Shown one piece after another: positions 10,761 through 23,693 of a DNA stretch of 64,000 nt. The position numbers were made by a program, and so were the translations under genes. Origin of the DNA: Dipteronia dyeriana (taxonomy: Eukaryota > Streptophyta > Magnoliopsida > Sapindales > Sapindaceae); NCBI GenBank assembly GCA_032871835.1, contig CM065295.1, positions 82,391,819-82,455,818 on the forward strand. The letters run 5' to 3'. Below the pieces are notes generated by a model. That model saw only the letters and a program-made list of their open reading frames with translations. It had not been told where the DNA came from and made no database searches. Each line of letters begins with the position of its first letter. Positions within the stretch are counted from its first letter, which is position 1.

Positions 10761-12194
10761 GTGCTGGAGTTTAGAATCACACAAATCTTTAAATTTGATG
10801 TAGAACAAGTTGTTGAATTCTACATGGCTCTGTGAGACCACCCTAAATCCAATAATAAATGACTTTAATTGAAGGGAATCGACGAGATCTCTAGAAATCG
10901 ATGTTGTGGCACGATTTTTTTCGGCCAAATTCCATCATTTAGATCCCGAAATCGCAGTTCTTTCTTTTTTGGGAAATTTCATTTTTAGTCGTAAGTTGAC
11001 TTTGACAAACCAGAATCGCCTACCGTTAATTCCGGCTTGTTTAGGGTCATTAGTATCTTTTATTTCCACAACTTTTGTGATTTCGCTATTTTAGACAGTT
11101 TTCGCTATTTGTGGCAGCTTTTGATATGTAATCTCGTTTCTTATCCAACAAAGATTCGAGTTAGGATTTTCATTTTAAATAGCCTTGTAAGCCGAAACGC
11201 TCATTTACTGCAACTTAGATGTCGGTCTAGTTTTTTTACGTTTTCACTGCATCAATAATGAGTCAAAAAAGTTATTTTGTTGGTGTATTGGGATGTTGAG
11301 TTACAGTGCTATTAGAGGAGCGATTAATTTGTGGATAAGTAACTGTTAATAGGTCAAGTTGAAGTTAGTGGTAGTCGGAGCCCAAAGGTCTTTGTTGATC
11401 ATTATTTATGTAATTGACTATATATATATATATATGTATGTTTGTTTGTTTATTTATGTTGAGTGAAATGTCAGTTATTTTCACTCAATTATGGTCTTTG
11501 TTTTCATAATTAATTTTATCTTCTTGTTCATCTCAATATCAGAGTCGGTTGAACCGATAGCCGACCATAGTTTCATGGCCGTGGGTATGAAATTTGGAGT
11601 ACAAAAATAAAGACTCTTTATCTCTCAAGATTTATGGGAGTTTATAAGGGAGGGCTATGAGTCGCAGCAAGCGTTCTCAAGATTTATGGGAGTTAGTTTT
11701 GCTATGTATCTTGAAGCCATATTGTGTGTGTGAATTTGAGGCAGTACTTTATTCCCTCTATAAGTGCTTTTAAGTACCCAGAATCGTTTTCCGCAGATTG
11801 AAAGTATTGCATGATTTCTTTGCCTTCTTTTGTTTCTAAGTTGCAGTACATGAAAACAAACATAAAGAGGTTCGCTAATAACCATTTGCTTGAGAATCGT
11901 TTGATGTAATCTAATGACCAAGATTTGATATCCAACGGAAGAAAAAGAGATGCAAAATACGACTAAAAGCCAATCAAAATGCTGTTAAGATTTCTACTAC
12001 AGACTCGTTGAAATTGAACATACAAATATTAACAGTTTAACACTGGTAAAATTGTTTTTGCTACAGCTTACAGAAACGTTTTTGCTACAGCTTACAGAAA
12101 CAGCCTCTTGGAACCCAAATCTACATCTTCACTCTCCTAGTGTCCTAGGACTATAAGAATGATGTTCTTAGCTTGACATATATTTACAATCTAA
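10761..12194. other. Spacer downstream of the NLP gene
   Basis: No recognised gene. A 77-residue minus-strand frame at 11702-11935 has normal amino-acid composition and could be a fragment of an exon, but I do not recognise it. A 24-bp perfect tandem duplication (GTTTTTGCTACAGCTTACAG core) sits at 12054-12101, probably in the NLP 3' UTR or just beyond it. Confidence 0.45.
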
Positions 12195-15100
12195 TTATAA
12201 CTCCGCGGTGCTCTCACAGGAGCTCCCGAGATTGGATGTTACTTCATGAATCGACAATCTGATAATGTTGCTTGCTGCTGCTGATGATGATGATGATCTT
12301 GAAATATCCAGACACTCTTGTAGGTCGGCATCACATGCGATCAGAACCCACTCTTGATCATCATCCAGATACTTGATGTCGAAAGTACCCACCTCCAGCT
12401 TCAGCCTCTTGGCCACTTCGTCTTTCAATTCAAGAATACCAGTACTCGAAGAGATTCGAAACCTTATTATATCTTCTCTAAAAGTTGCCTTTATCGTTAC
12501 ACTCTTCACTTCCTGCATATTAGCATGTACATGTGACATCTTTTGAGTTGGAGAAGCAACAGCATGTTTCGGTGACAACAGATCAGCACATGGCGCGTTT
12601 GTCCAACTGAAGTCTGCAAATCGCTCATCCACGATAGCATCTGCTACAGCAGGACATAGGTTTCTCAAATCTTTCGAACTTCCAGCATCCTCAACAAGCA
12701 TTCCTCCGAATGATTCTAGAGGTTCTGTTGTCACAAGAGCTTCAGGCACTGAGAAGGCAGCGGTTAGATTCAGTTCTCCTGCTGGTCGAAACACCAATTC
12801 AGGTGAGCCCCCTACTTTGAAGCATGGCTCATGAATAGGAGAAACGAGTGGTTCCTTTAGGGGTGCGCTTTCAATTGCGGGGCTACCTTGACACGAACCA
12901 TGAGAAGTAGGGGTCCCCACACTCCCTTCTCTCGAACCACTCCGTGTTTTGGAACTGTTTGAGCCTTTATTTATTTCTCCTGAAAGCGTAGCGTGCTCGT
13001 GAACAAGTTCCTTATGACTCAATGTCCTTTCCCTCAGCAATTGATTTTCCAACCCAGCCTGTCCATCACTTCCTGGTGGTGTTCTACAGCTGGGAAAATC
13101 ATTCTTTTCACCGATAGGATCAGAGGGTTTAGAGCTAGGTGAGTACTGTTGATTGGAACCATTCAAACCAGAAGGCCAAGAAATTGAACCAACAGCAACC
13201 GGGAGTGGACTCGAAGCGAGAGAAGTTAAACCGAATGTTCCATCAGCACCTTGGACAGATTCAATTACACGCTTTAGTTTAGTAAGGGAACGGTTAACCT
13301 TGTTGATCTTGCGAGATGGCCATCTAGAGATCCCATGCTGCCTGCAGATACGCTTCATTGTTGTAGGGCAAACTGTAATGATGCAAAAATTAATAAATAA
13401 ATAATCAGAAAATTCTATTTTTATCACTACATAGGAGCCAAACAAAATCCAGTATTCTTGTATTCATATATAAATTTAAGCAACTCAGAAAGCACACAGG
13501 TTTAAAATTAAAGCAATAATTTATAAGCGCATAAGCATACCGCCAAGGCTCTTAGCAGCATCTTTAAGACTCCCGGAAAAATATTGTTGGAGAACTTCTA
13601 GACTGATTGATTTCTCAGTCTTTCCACGTTTCCTCTCTGAAGTCTTTTTCGTATTTTTGTTCTCTGGAAAAGAAACAGGGTTGTGGCTCTCATCCATTTT
13701 CACATCATTGCCTCCACCGTTATTAGTATCATAATTTACCATTATGTGCTGCTCTGACAAATCAGGTCGCACCAACCCTTCCCCATTTGGCAACGCATTA
13801 CACACTGGTGATGATTTCACAGAATGGGGAATTTGAATGGATTCAACTGTTGAATTAAGTTTCTTGTCTGCAGAAGCCTGAATGATTTCAACAGATCCTT
13901 CATCGTCTTCAAGTTTAATCCCGGAGGCGACCTTAAGACTCTGGAAATGCTGCTTCATCGTTGCCAATATGGAGCCTAACAAAGCCTGTTGCTCATAGTT
14001 GTCTGTGATCACAGGCGGTAGAAAAAATTCCAGAATGTAATCGTCATCTCCGGTATAAGTACTCCGTAAGCAGATGGCAAAACAGCCGGTCAATCCAAAC
14101 ATGCGTGCATAGTGTACCAAGGGGTACTCAGTTTTGCAGAATTGGGTAATGTCTGTGCAGAAGCAAACACCGAGGGAGAAAAATGCCCTCCCAGCAACCC
14201 CTTGACCCTTTTGTAAGTGGTGTTCAACACAAGCATCCCGGAAACCCCACATGTGAGAATCTACCACATAGAACGCCACATCAGTCGTGGACATGCAAAC
14301 TTGCCCCATGCAGGTACCGTCAATGCTACTACAGCTCTTCTTCAAACCACCGCCATAGGCCAGAACACTGCGATGCCTGCAGGGAATCCAGGTCTGAGCC
14401 AAAGGTAATTTGTGAGTTTCACACACCACTGACAATATCTCCAAAATTTCAGTCAGTGCATTTTGTCGACCCTCGTTGCATATCTGGTTTAAAAGCATTG
14501 CCAAGTACATAGATCTGTGAGAACAACAGAGACGGAAGAAATGAAGGAAGAACACCAGATTTATCTTCTTGGTTCCCAAACAAACGCCATATTAAACCCA
14601 CCATACGGTCATAACTCACCTGTGTGCTTGAATGATCCAATATTTCTGAACTTTTGAGATTTACTGCCTGCAAAGAGACTGAAGTAATGTGACCGACTTA
14701 TCTTGAAGCATTTGAAATCAATATAAGTGTTCTCCAAAGGATCATATAACATGATTAAAAACACATTTAAATTATATAAGCAATCGTTTGAAGCTCATTA
14801 AATAAGAACTCAAGACAGATATATGCAATGCAAGCAGAGAAGAAACCAAACCTCAAGAGCTTTGCAGACTTTATCGACCTCAGGTGCGTAGTTAATCTTC
14901 TGTGAAGTCATTATAAGCTCAATTACACCAACACAGGACTGCCCAGAAGGTTCAAAGACCGGCAAAGCCATGGTTCCTTGAACATTTAGATTAAGAGCAT
15001 GGTCAAGCCTTGAGTACTCTTTACTAGAATAGTACTGCACATTGGGCGTCCACTCCGGCAACTTCTGCAAGAAAACACGGCCAGGAAGTCCGAGCTCTCC

Positions 15101-16330
15101 ATCATTCTCCCCATCTACAGAAAACGAATACATCAGAGAAACCATCCTATACTGATGCAGTCCATTACTGTGCGGATCAAGAACAAAGGGTTGCCCTGAA
15201 GTTGTTAGTACAAACCGACCCCCGATTTTTACAGGCACCCAAACTTGAGCTAGAACATGTTGCTCAGTTGAATCTTTGAAGTATCTAAGTGCCTGGCTCA
15301 TCCTCTCCTTAATCACACAAAACCCATCTGTGTTCTCCATCGGCATCAGTCCCCGAAATGGAGAAGGAAGCCTTCTGTTTTCGTCATTATCTTTCGTATT
15401 CTCTGTTTCTGAATTCGGATTACTACCTGTACATTTAGGGAATAATTTTCACTCAAAAACCAAATCCAAGAAAATCCAAAGCTACATGTACAGTACAAAA
15501 CTATAAGTCAAATAGTAAATCATTCAAGATTCAGAACTGTCCACCCTCTAATCATACCTTTTCCAGATTATACAAGGCAAAAAAAAAAAAAATCAGTACC
15601 AGAGAACCAAATCCTTGAACTAACAGTTTTTTATATGAAAACAATTTTGCATTCAAATGTTTATTTTTCTTGTATTACATGATTCATTCATGTAAGGTAA
15701 CACAAGAAAGTTTAAAAAAAAAAAAAAAATCGTCATATAAGCTCGTTTTTTTTTTTTTATTTCTTCCTATTAGTTAAAAAATTGAGGTACAAGAAGCTCA
15801 GGAATTAAACTTCTAAAATTTTCCGACAAAAAAAGGACAAAATATGGAACAGTTAGCTAACTGAAAACTCAAACTGCAGTACTGAACTAAAACCACTAAT
15901 ATCACGACCACGAAAGTCTATTCAGACAAGACATAAAACACCACAAATACAAAGTGCGAATCTTTGACAAAAGTTCGAACTAATAAACGCAAAAAACAAA
16001 AAACAAAAAGAGCCACTGACATTTTAGAAAGAGTGGGTAGTCAGACAAGCGGAGACCGGAAGGAGCGTGACCGGTGAACCTGCCGCCGTCGTTGTCGGTG
16101 TCTGAGAAAGCCCAGAGCGGCGAACAAGGCTGCTCGGATGAGGAAACGAGGAACGGAGACATGGGGTTGGAGACGAAATTAATCTGATCCAACGGCCAGG
16201 AAGATTCGAGATCGACATCGACGACGTCGAGGTCCATAATCATCGAGGAAGTTAATATCGGATGAGTCGAAGTCGGGTCCTTTGACTTGGGAGGAGGAGG
16301 GATGCGGTTCTCTTCCTCCGGTTCGGGCAT
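12195..16330 (-). CDS. NLP7-like: NIN-like protein (NLP6/7 type), RWP-RK transcription factor
   Basis: Nuclear transcription factor that, in its family, drives nitrate-responsive genes; Arabidopsis NLP7 also senses nitrate through its N-terminal region. Exons on the minus strand: 16330-16021, 15426-14852, 14667-14620, 14483-13541 and 13372-12195. The sum is 3054 bp, giving 1017 residues with all frames closing. The N-terminus has the subfamily signature SSWPLDQI and SSSEQPCSPLWAFSD. The GAF-like nitrate-response region is in exons 2-4 (KERMSQALRYF; PLAQTWIPC). The RWP-RK domain spans the exon 4/5 junction (about residues 600-660: EVLQQYFSGSLKDAAKSLG, GISRWPSRKINKV). The PB1 domain is at about 914-1010, with the acidic OPCA part YLDDDQEWVLIACDADLQEC, and the end is SSCESTAEL. 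The start at 16330 was chosen because MPEPEEEN aligns with NLP starts; an in-frame ATG 150 bp upstream is possible. The gene looks intact. NLP6 versus NLP7 cannot be settled by eye. Confidence 0.96.
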
Positions 16331-16499
16331 TTCTCTCCGGTTGCTGTTGAAATATAAAGAAGATGGGATTTTGATTGATAGAAGATAAGAGAGAGAGAGA
16401 GAGAGAGTGGGTATTGATGGTAATTTGCAGTGTGTACGAGCGATTCCAGTGTTTTTTTTTTGTTCTTCCATAGAATCCAACAGTTGTGCCAGTTGCCAT
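16331..16499 (-). promoter_or_regulatory. NLP leader with CT tract and upstream ATGs
   Basis: A (GA/CT)n tract at about 16390-16410 lies in the probable 5' UTR. An ATG at 16499 opens a 106-codon frame that overlaps the main start in another frame and ends at 16179. A second ATG at 16480 is in frame with the NLP start and would add 50 residues. If the mRNA starts upstream of 16499, these ATGs could lower translation of the main frame. Confidence 0.45.
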
Positions 16500-16789
16500 T
16501 ACAGATAAAATATTGGGGAATAATCCTCTGTGTTGCTACCTATCATGGTAGCTTTCTTTCTTTTTTTCCTTGATCTTGTTCTTTCATTTTGATTTTGATT
16601 TTGATTTTTTTTGTTTTTTTTTTGAAAGATTGATTTCGATTCTCTTGTCTTTAACTAATTATTTTTGCGTCTCATCAATTAATTATATGGTTCACTCCCA
16701 TTTTCTTCGGCCAATCATGGATATATATTTTGGATAAGGATGTTAACATATACATATATGAACAGGTGAGAGTTTGATTAAGCATCACC

Positions 16790-17045
16790 TATGCAAAATT
16801 AATGATAGTCAATGGGTAAATAGGGTAAATAGGTACGAATGTAAGTCCTCCATCCTCATTCCTATTTTTCAAACCTTCCCCCATCTCCCCTCCCTTCATT
16901 TTTCTATTTGGAGAAAATGGGGATAGGGACGGGTAGTTTTGGGGGAGGTCCCCTCTCCCCCTTTTTACTTCTTAATTTCTTTTGTTTTTTTCCGTTTTTC
17001 CATTTTCCTATTCTCCCAAGATCTCACGTTTTCCTTATACAAAAT
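16790..17045. mobile_element. Degenerate G-rich hAT-like remnant
   Basis: TCCTCATTCC, CCCCATCTCCCC, AAATGGGGATAGGGAC and GGGGGAGGTCCCC tracts resemble the subterminal parts of the elements at 3.4-4.5 kb and 9.3-10.8 kb. Ends and target duplication are not recognisable. Confidence 0.5.
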
Positions 17046-19297
17046 TGGTTTCCATACCATTAATCATTAACATAACAACAATATCAAAAGATTTATTTCA
17101 TATATTTGTATAAAAATGGACTTGATAGATAATCAACTCAAAATTTAATTTCGATCTAAAACACTTTTTTTTTAATGACTTGTTCATTTCTTTTCCTAAT
17201 TTATTTTTTATTTTCTTTCCTTATCAAAAATAGATGAAAAATAAATGTCGATTTTAATTATTTGTTGTATCAACAGAAAAATTTGTCATGCAACAGATCA
17301 TTTGAAAGTAGACGTTCATATTGACATTGTCTAATTTTTTTTTGTCATGTCAGCTTAAGGTTGGATATACTTGGCTACATTGGAGAAAGATTTATTAATA
17401 AAATGCTTATTAATCCAACGTGATATCTTTTTTTTCACATGTCACTCTTGCATCAAAAATGCTCTAAGATTAAACATTATTAGTATAGTTCAGAAACTTG
17501 AGTGAGGACAGTTTGATATTGCATTTGAAAAGTTAAAATCAACTTATTTTATAATTTTGACATAAAATGATATTTAATAAAACTTCCAAAAGTGATTAAT
17601 TAATAATCTAACAAGTTTTAACACTTATTTTAAAAAATAGGTTGGGGGTTATTATTATTATTTTTTAGTTATTATGAAATAATTTTTTTTAACATTTAAT
17701 GAATCTTTTAAAATATCATTATTATCCTTATGAAATCAAATTAAATTCATTTATATACCTTATTTTCATTTTAAAATTGAATATTGATTTGATTTATAAA
17801 ATATTTTAAATTTTTTTTTATTGTTCTTTTAGACATTTTTTTTCTAATTTTAATATTGTACATAATATTGATTTAATATATATAATTAATAAAAAATGAA
17901 ATGAGATTCTAAAATCATGTATATTTTGGTCATCCTAACTAATTTCAACACCTTGGAAAAAAAAATATCAAACATATATATATATTACTTTTAAGCTACA
18001 AATTAGTTATCAAAGTACAATTAAGAAAACAATTGTGGATTAACTTCATAATTTTTTATTCCTTCGATACATCTAAATGTGATTATTATAAAAGTTACAG
18101 CAATACCAAATTAACCCTTTGAGAATAGATCGAAACCTATTGAAATTAATCTATAAAGTTAAACATTATCGGTATAGCTTGAAGATTGGAGTTAGGTCTA
18201 TTGAAATTTACTTAAATCAAGCATTAAAAAGTTAAATTATATTCACGAGACTTGTACATACCCGTACCGGTAGCACTCATGTTAAGAAAGTTTATTTTAA
18301 AGTACATTTTGAAAACTAATATTTTACAACTCAAAACTTAAAATTTATTGTTTTATTTGTGTTGTAAAATATTATTAATGTTTACTATGTTATATTATGA
18401 AGTGGGAAAATCTCGAATGATACGAATATATTATATTCGTTTGGAAGTTCAGCTAATTTATATACGCAAGGTATAAATTTAAATTCAAACTTTTGTTTTT
18501 GTTTATGATCATGATTGATAGTTTGGAATGTATGCATAATAGTGTATTATTAGGCAAATATGTTATTTAAATATAATGTCATGATAATGACATTATCATG
18601 TTAGGCAAATATGTATGCATAACAGTGTATTATTAGGCAAATATGTTATTTAAATAAATAATGATTTATTGCAGCTTCCCGGTAGGAGCAGCTATTCATG
18701 CTATCATGTTGTATTACAAATTAAAAAACAAAAACATAATTTTAATTAAGTGAATTTATATTATTATTTTTTTTAATCGTGATTGTATCAAACCAAACAG
18801 TAACCTGTTTAATTGATTCAATTTTAATGCGTTAAATTTATTTAATGTTAAACTATATTCACATATCATATCAAAATTATCGCTATTATTTCCTGTATAG
18901 TAAAACTCAACATATGGTATTTTATGTTCTTATTATCATCAGTAATAATTCGGACCTTAAATAATAGTATATGACTCAAACCCATGACTTCATTGTCGTA
19001 GACGTGAGGGTCATATCTCTAAGCTGATCCCATTTTATTAACATGAACAAGTTAACGTTATATGATCATACATTTCATTTGATGAAAATAATTGTTTTTT
19101 TTTCTAAGTATTATAAAAATATTACAATAGAACAGTCGGAACATTTCAAGATCAAACAATATATATACGACCCGATCCAGATATCTATTATCATAATAGG
19201 TCAATAGGATATAATTACTCTCATAACCCAAGAAAAAAACGTTCCAACCATACTTATAAAATACACATTGTGATATTTAAAGTTTTGAACTCCTTAC
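17046..19297. other. AT-rich intergenic stretch
   Basis: No gene seen. An 83-bp direct duplication occurs at 18530-18655 (GTATGCATAATAGTG...TTATTTAAAT). GACTCAAACCC at 18973-18983 resembles the complement of a pol III B box and may mark a decayed SINE, but this is weak. Confidence 0.4.
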
Positions 19298-19863
19298 TAA
19301 GAATGACAATTTGACCCACACCCGTGGGCACCCGTCCAAACCCAACCCTGTAAGGTCGAGTGTGGATGGTGAATTTACGACCCGCGAACCTGTTTAATAA
19401 AAAACCCGGGGGGTTCGTTGGAAAAACGAACCAGCGGGTTGGACCTGCGAATCCTAATAAACAAACTACTTGTATATAAACATAAATAGATATTTGAATT
19501 ATTTTTTATCGTTTTATTTTTATGGTTATTATTGTTTTGTAATATATCAAGTAGGGAATTAAAAATGAAAATTTAATTCAATTAAATATCAAACATGTGA
19601 TTACATATGGAAATTTACAAATGACAAATCGTGGGTTTATGGGTTACCGGCTAAAGGTTATCTCACGGGTGAATCATCCACTCGTGATCCCATATTGTTT
19701 CGTGGGTGAGGGTATGAGTGCAGCCATCACCCACATGTTCAAATCCGCATGTGAACCTGCTTACCTACGCGGGTTTGAGAGCGGATATGGGTGACAAAAA
19801 ATTTTACGGATGAAGGTTTGGATTTTATAAAATTCATCCGAATCCGATCCGTCGTCATCCCTA
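19298..19863. mobile_element. Non-autonomous hAT element, 566 bp
   Basis: Inverted ends are TAAGAATGACAATTTGAC and the complement of TAGGGATGACGACGGA. The flanks CTCCTTAC (19290-19297) and CTCCTCAC (19864-19871) are an 8-bp duplication with a single C/T difference. Subterminal ACCCGCGGGT-type motifs (CACCCGTGGGC, GAACCAGCGGGTT, CCTACGCGGG) are typical of plant hAT ends. It has no transposase; the short frames across it are not genes. Confidence 0.82.
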
Positions 19864-20476
19864 CTCCTCACCACTTATATAGAAGAGGATATCCATTTGA
19901 GGAAAATAAGTGTACCATCGAATGGGGACACATTGCAAAAAACAATAAAACAACAATAATCGAAATAATGTTTTTTAAGAAAAAACAAATTTCAAATGCG
20001 GTTAAACAAATGGCCAATGTCATGATTAACTATAGTTTTTTCAACTTAAATTTTAATTGAAATATTTAATTGTTTTTTTAATTATAACATATTGGCTGAC
20101 TCCTAATAGGTTACATCATTTTTTGTAATATATTTTCTTAATATAATTAAGTGACCAAATCGTCTCTTTAAAAAAAAAGGTGATCAAATGGTGAGAAAAG
20201 CATAGCTTTACCTTAGTGGAAATGGTTGTTTTGGTTAAACAAACACAATTAAACAAAAGTTGTTTACTTTTAATATGATGATTAGCTTAAAGTGTTAGAC
20301 CAACTTTCATTGTCTTTTGTGCTCGGTCTTTGTTTAATTATTTTATTTTAAGCACTATTTATTTATATTATTGTTATTATTATTATTATATGATGCCATT
20401 ACCAATATGTAAAAAAGACAATATTAACCTTATCTCGAATTTATATTAATTTTCTCCTAACTACAACAATTTATAA
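19864..20476. other. AT-rich spacer
   Basis: No gene, repeat or signal that I can support. Confidence 0.5.
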
Positions 20477-20731
20477 GAGCATCTCCAATGCTATTATGCA
20501 TTTAAAGAAAATGGAACGTCATATACGATAAATACTAAAGAAATCAGAAAAACTCTCTCCGTGTAATTATCTAAGTTGAATATAGAGATGATGGGTAAAA
20601 AAAAGTTAAAGAATATGAAGTTGAGTTTCTAATTCTAGAAACTGTTTTCAAAAGTAGACCCATAGTGAATAGAAATACTGATGTAGTACTATGTAGAAAC
20701 TTAAAAATACACATTTGCATTGAAAATGCTT
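20477..20731. mobile_element. Tourist-like (PIF/Harbinger) MITE, 255 bp
   Basis: Ends GAGCATCTCCAATGC and the complement of AAGCATTTTCAATGC are inverted repeats, flanked by TAA on both sides (20474-20476 and 20732-20734). A relative with TTA flanks is at 46370-46755. Non-coding. Confidence 0.75.
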
Positions 20732-20734
20732 TAA

Positions 20735-22895
20735 GATATATCATAGAGATGTGGTATGAGAGATCTTGTACAAGTTACAATAACAAGGTTTAAACCATGA
20801 TAGTGAAACTTTATTTTGAAGTCTCAAACTATAGAAACAATTGACAATCGATGGTTTAAATAATAAAATGAAAAAAACTTATGATGTTGATGTCGAAGGT
20901 AGTAGAAATATTATTTAATAAAATTTAGATATTTATTGATTGAAATATTTTATTTAGATAGTATCAAGGGTATGAATTTTGAGGATATAATTAATAGGGC
21001 CAACTACTGATAATGACATGTTAATCTTATCAAAACAATCCGGACCTAGGTCCAAACATTGGGTTGGATTGTTGCTTTTGATAGTGAACAAAAGAGTTTA
21101 TAATTGTTATTGCAATTTGTATCATAGTCTATGGTATTTATGATAGTTAAGCAAAAATTAATAAAGAAAAATACTAGAGTTTTTAATTTTTATTTGGATT
21201 TTTATCTTATGAGGCAACTAACACCGAATTTTGAAATCCGACCGACTATGGCAAATGGACCACCCGAGGGAAGCCGTATCTTTTGCTGAGTTTGCATACA
21301 ATTTGAAGTGTGTAGTAGAAATTATAGAATGTTCACGTACGGACAATTTTAATGAGTGGAGAGGTCAGCGCCACGTGGTAGTTTCACGACCAATCATTAC
21401 TTGCATAGTTGTTTGTGGCATCTGGAAATCGCAATTTCTGATTTTTCTTTCAAGATTAGGGTGTCGCAAGGAGTGTGGTCATATTCAATTTAACCAAAAA
21501 TAAACAAATAAAAATATATATTTTTTCAAATGGTTGACATAATCCAGAATACAGAATAGAGACAAATATTATTAATAAAGTTTTTTTTTTTTTTACCTTT
21601 TATAACATCTTTAGATGTTTGTTAAAGAAATCTATAATATATCTTTAAAAATAAATAAATAAAATTATATAAAAAAAATGGAATTCATTATACACCTATA
21701 CAAATCGAAACCATGCCCCCACAATTGAAAGTCACTAGAGGTCTATGATATGTATCTTTAGACTTTAGTGAACCTTGAAAAGGCTAATGAGTAATGATGT
21801 TTTTTTTTTTAAATGAAAATAATTTTTATAAAAAAAAACAGAGGAAAATTGCAATAAATTACCCTCTTATTTTCCAATATCACTACCAGACAGAACTTTG
21901 GTTTTAATTATAGAAAGAGACCCTTAAACTCCTTTGACCACGGTTAGAATTAACAATGATCTTAACTTTGAGGGGAAATATCTTAATTGCCCTCCTTTAA
22001 TACTTTATTAATTATTTCCGTATTATTCATTTAAATAAATGATAAAAAAAGTAATGATTTTGTTAGTTGCAAAAAATATGTATGTATAATGATTAAAAAA
22101 CTTTAAAATAACAAGAAAATTTTAAATAAATCAAAAACAACAATAAGTAATGTTTGGATTTGATTTCGTGGAAGTTGTGAACAGGTAGAAGTTGGACTTT
22201 GATTTAGATTTCGTACTGTGTTTGTGTGGGGGAAAATATTATGGAAAGATCTAGATCTCTTTCCAAATATCAATGGTCAATGGATGCCATTAGAGAAGGA
22301 GTCCATGGATCACATCTTCTTGTGATCCATTTCCAATTGAAGATCTGATTTTGATTATGGATGCTTTGGGTGATTGATTTTTTTTTTCTTGTGTCGAATT
22401 TTGATTGAATATGAAAATGAGGTGTTTGGATCTAGATTGGTGAGTTGTTTAAATTTTCAAAATTGAAAGTTTTTTTTTCTTTTAGGTTGAATTTGTTTGT
22501 TTGAGTCGTTTCCGTATTGAAAAAAAAAAACATTTGATGGAAGAAGAAGAAATTCAGATCTCTAAGGGAGGAATCTCTTCCATTCAAAGTTTTTTAAAAT
22601 TAATTAATTATTTGTATATTTTGATAAATAAAAAATCAAAGTTTTATCGTTGTTATAATTAAATATTGTTTCTGTTTGGTTTGTTGGATAAAAAGACCAT
22701 GTTTCCCCTGTATCGTTGATTCTTCTATTAAATCTAACTGTTCAAAACAGTCAGGGTAACTTTCTGTAATTATAGAAAAAAATTGATATATTAGTGTTAT
22801 TGGCAAATATGAAGGTATTTTATTACAATTTACCCTTAAAAATGTGACAGGGAGTAACATTTATCCGGACCGAAATGGATAATAAAAGAATTAAA
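20735..22895. other. Intergenic AT-rich stretch
   Basis: No convincing gene. A 90-residue plus-strand frame at 21231-21503 contains AEFAYN, which recalls a retrotransposon integrase motif, but nothing around it supports that. Confidence 0.4.
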
Positions 22896-23693
22896 TGTTA
22901 GGTTTTGACTCGTATTCTCAAGTGAACCCAATGTTAACCAAACAAGACTCAACTGATGTGGAGCTTTCTGGAGACGTGAGATAACGTTTGAAAGTTGAAG
23001 ATGGTTTAAGGGATGTTTGAAGACGAAGAAGAACAAATGAAAATAGAAAATGTGTTTTCTTCTGAAAGTTCTTGTACTAATCAGATTAGAAAAGTCATGT
23101 ACTTAAAAAAATGATTTCTTTTAAACAAGAAGACTTGTCATAAATAGGAAATAGTATTTATGTGGAATAAGCAATTCTTATACGTTTAGGAGTAAGGTTT
23201 CTTTTTATCTTTAACTCCATGTAATTCATATAAATAGACCATAATAGCTAGGCTATTTGTATGGAGCAAAAAGATCACCATGTAACATCAGAGAGTGGAG
23301 ATCTGGGTGAGAGACCCGTGAGAATATCAGCGGAGGGATCAAAGGGAATATCAGTGGATCAAGTTAGAGATCAGTGAGTGATATGTATGGGAGACCTAGG
23401 GGATATTGTGGGGTTCTTGGTGACGATATTGTGAGCATGGTTTTAGGGTTTGGGTGTGAGAGAGGGTCTTGGAATATATGGTTGTAACAATTTATCATAT
23501 AGTAGAATTTTTTCTGTCGTCTTGACGGCCCGTGGTTTTTTACCCGATTTGGGTTTTCCACGTATATCTTGTGTTGTGATTGGTTTACTCTCTCTCATCA
23601 ATTTTTTCTGTTATTGACGTTATTAATTGTTATGAGTTATAGACATATATTAGGTACAACGATTTCGCGATCATCGATCCAAAATCTCCAACA
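22896..23693 (+). mobile_element. Solo LTR, copia-type family B
   Basis: Runs from TGTTAGGTTTTGACTCG to AAATCTCCAACA (798 bp, TG...CA), with the flanks TTAAA (22891-22895) and CTAAA (23694-23698) as a 5-bp target duplication with one C/T change. The block TTTTTTACCCGATTTGGG then TTTTCCACGTATATCTTG is typical of plant Ty1/copia LTR 3' parts. No internal coding region adjoins, so it is a solo LTR. Confidence 0.75.

Noticed and set aside
13153..14512. Plus-strand frames of 60-109 codons over the NLP exons
   Set aside because: Antisense shadows of the NLP coding exons.
21231..21503. 90-codon frame with an AEFAYN word suggesting integrase
   Set aside because: One short word only; no neighbouring pol motifs in any frame.
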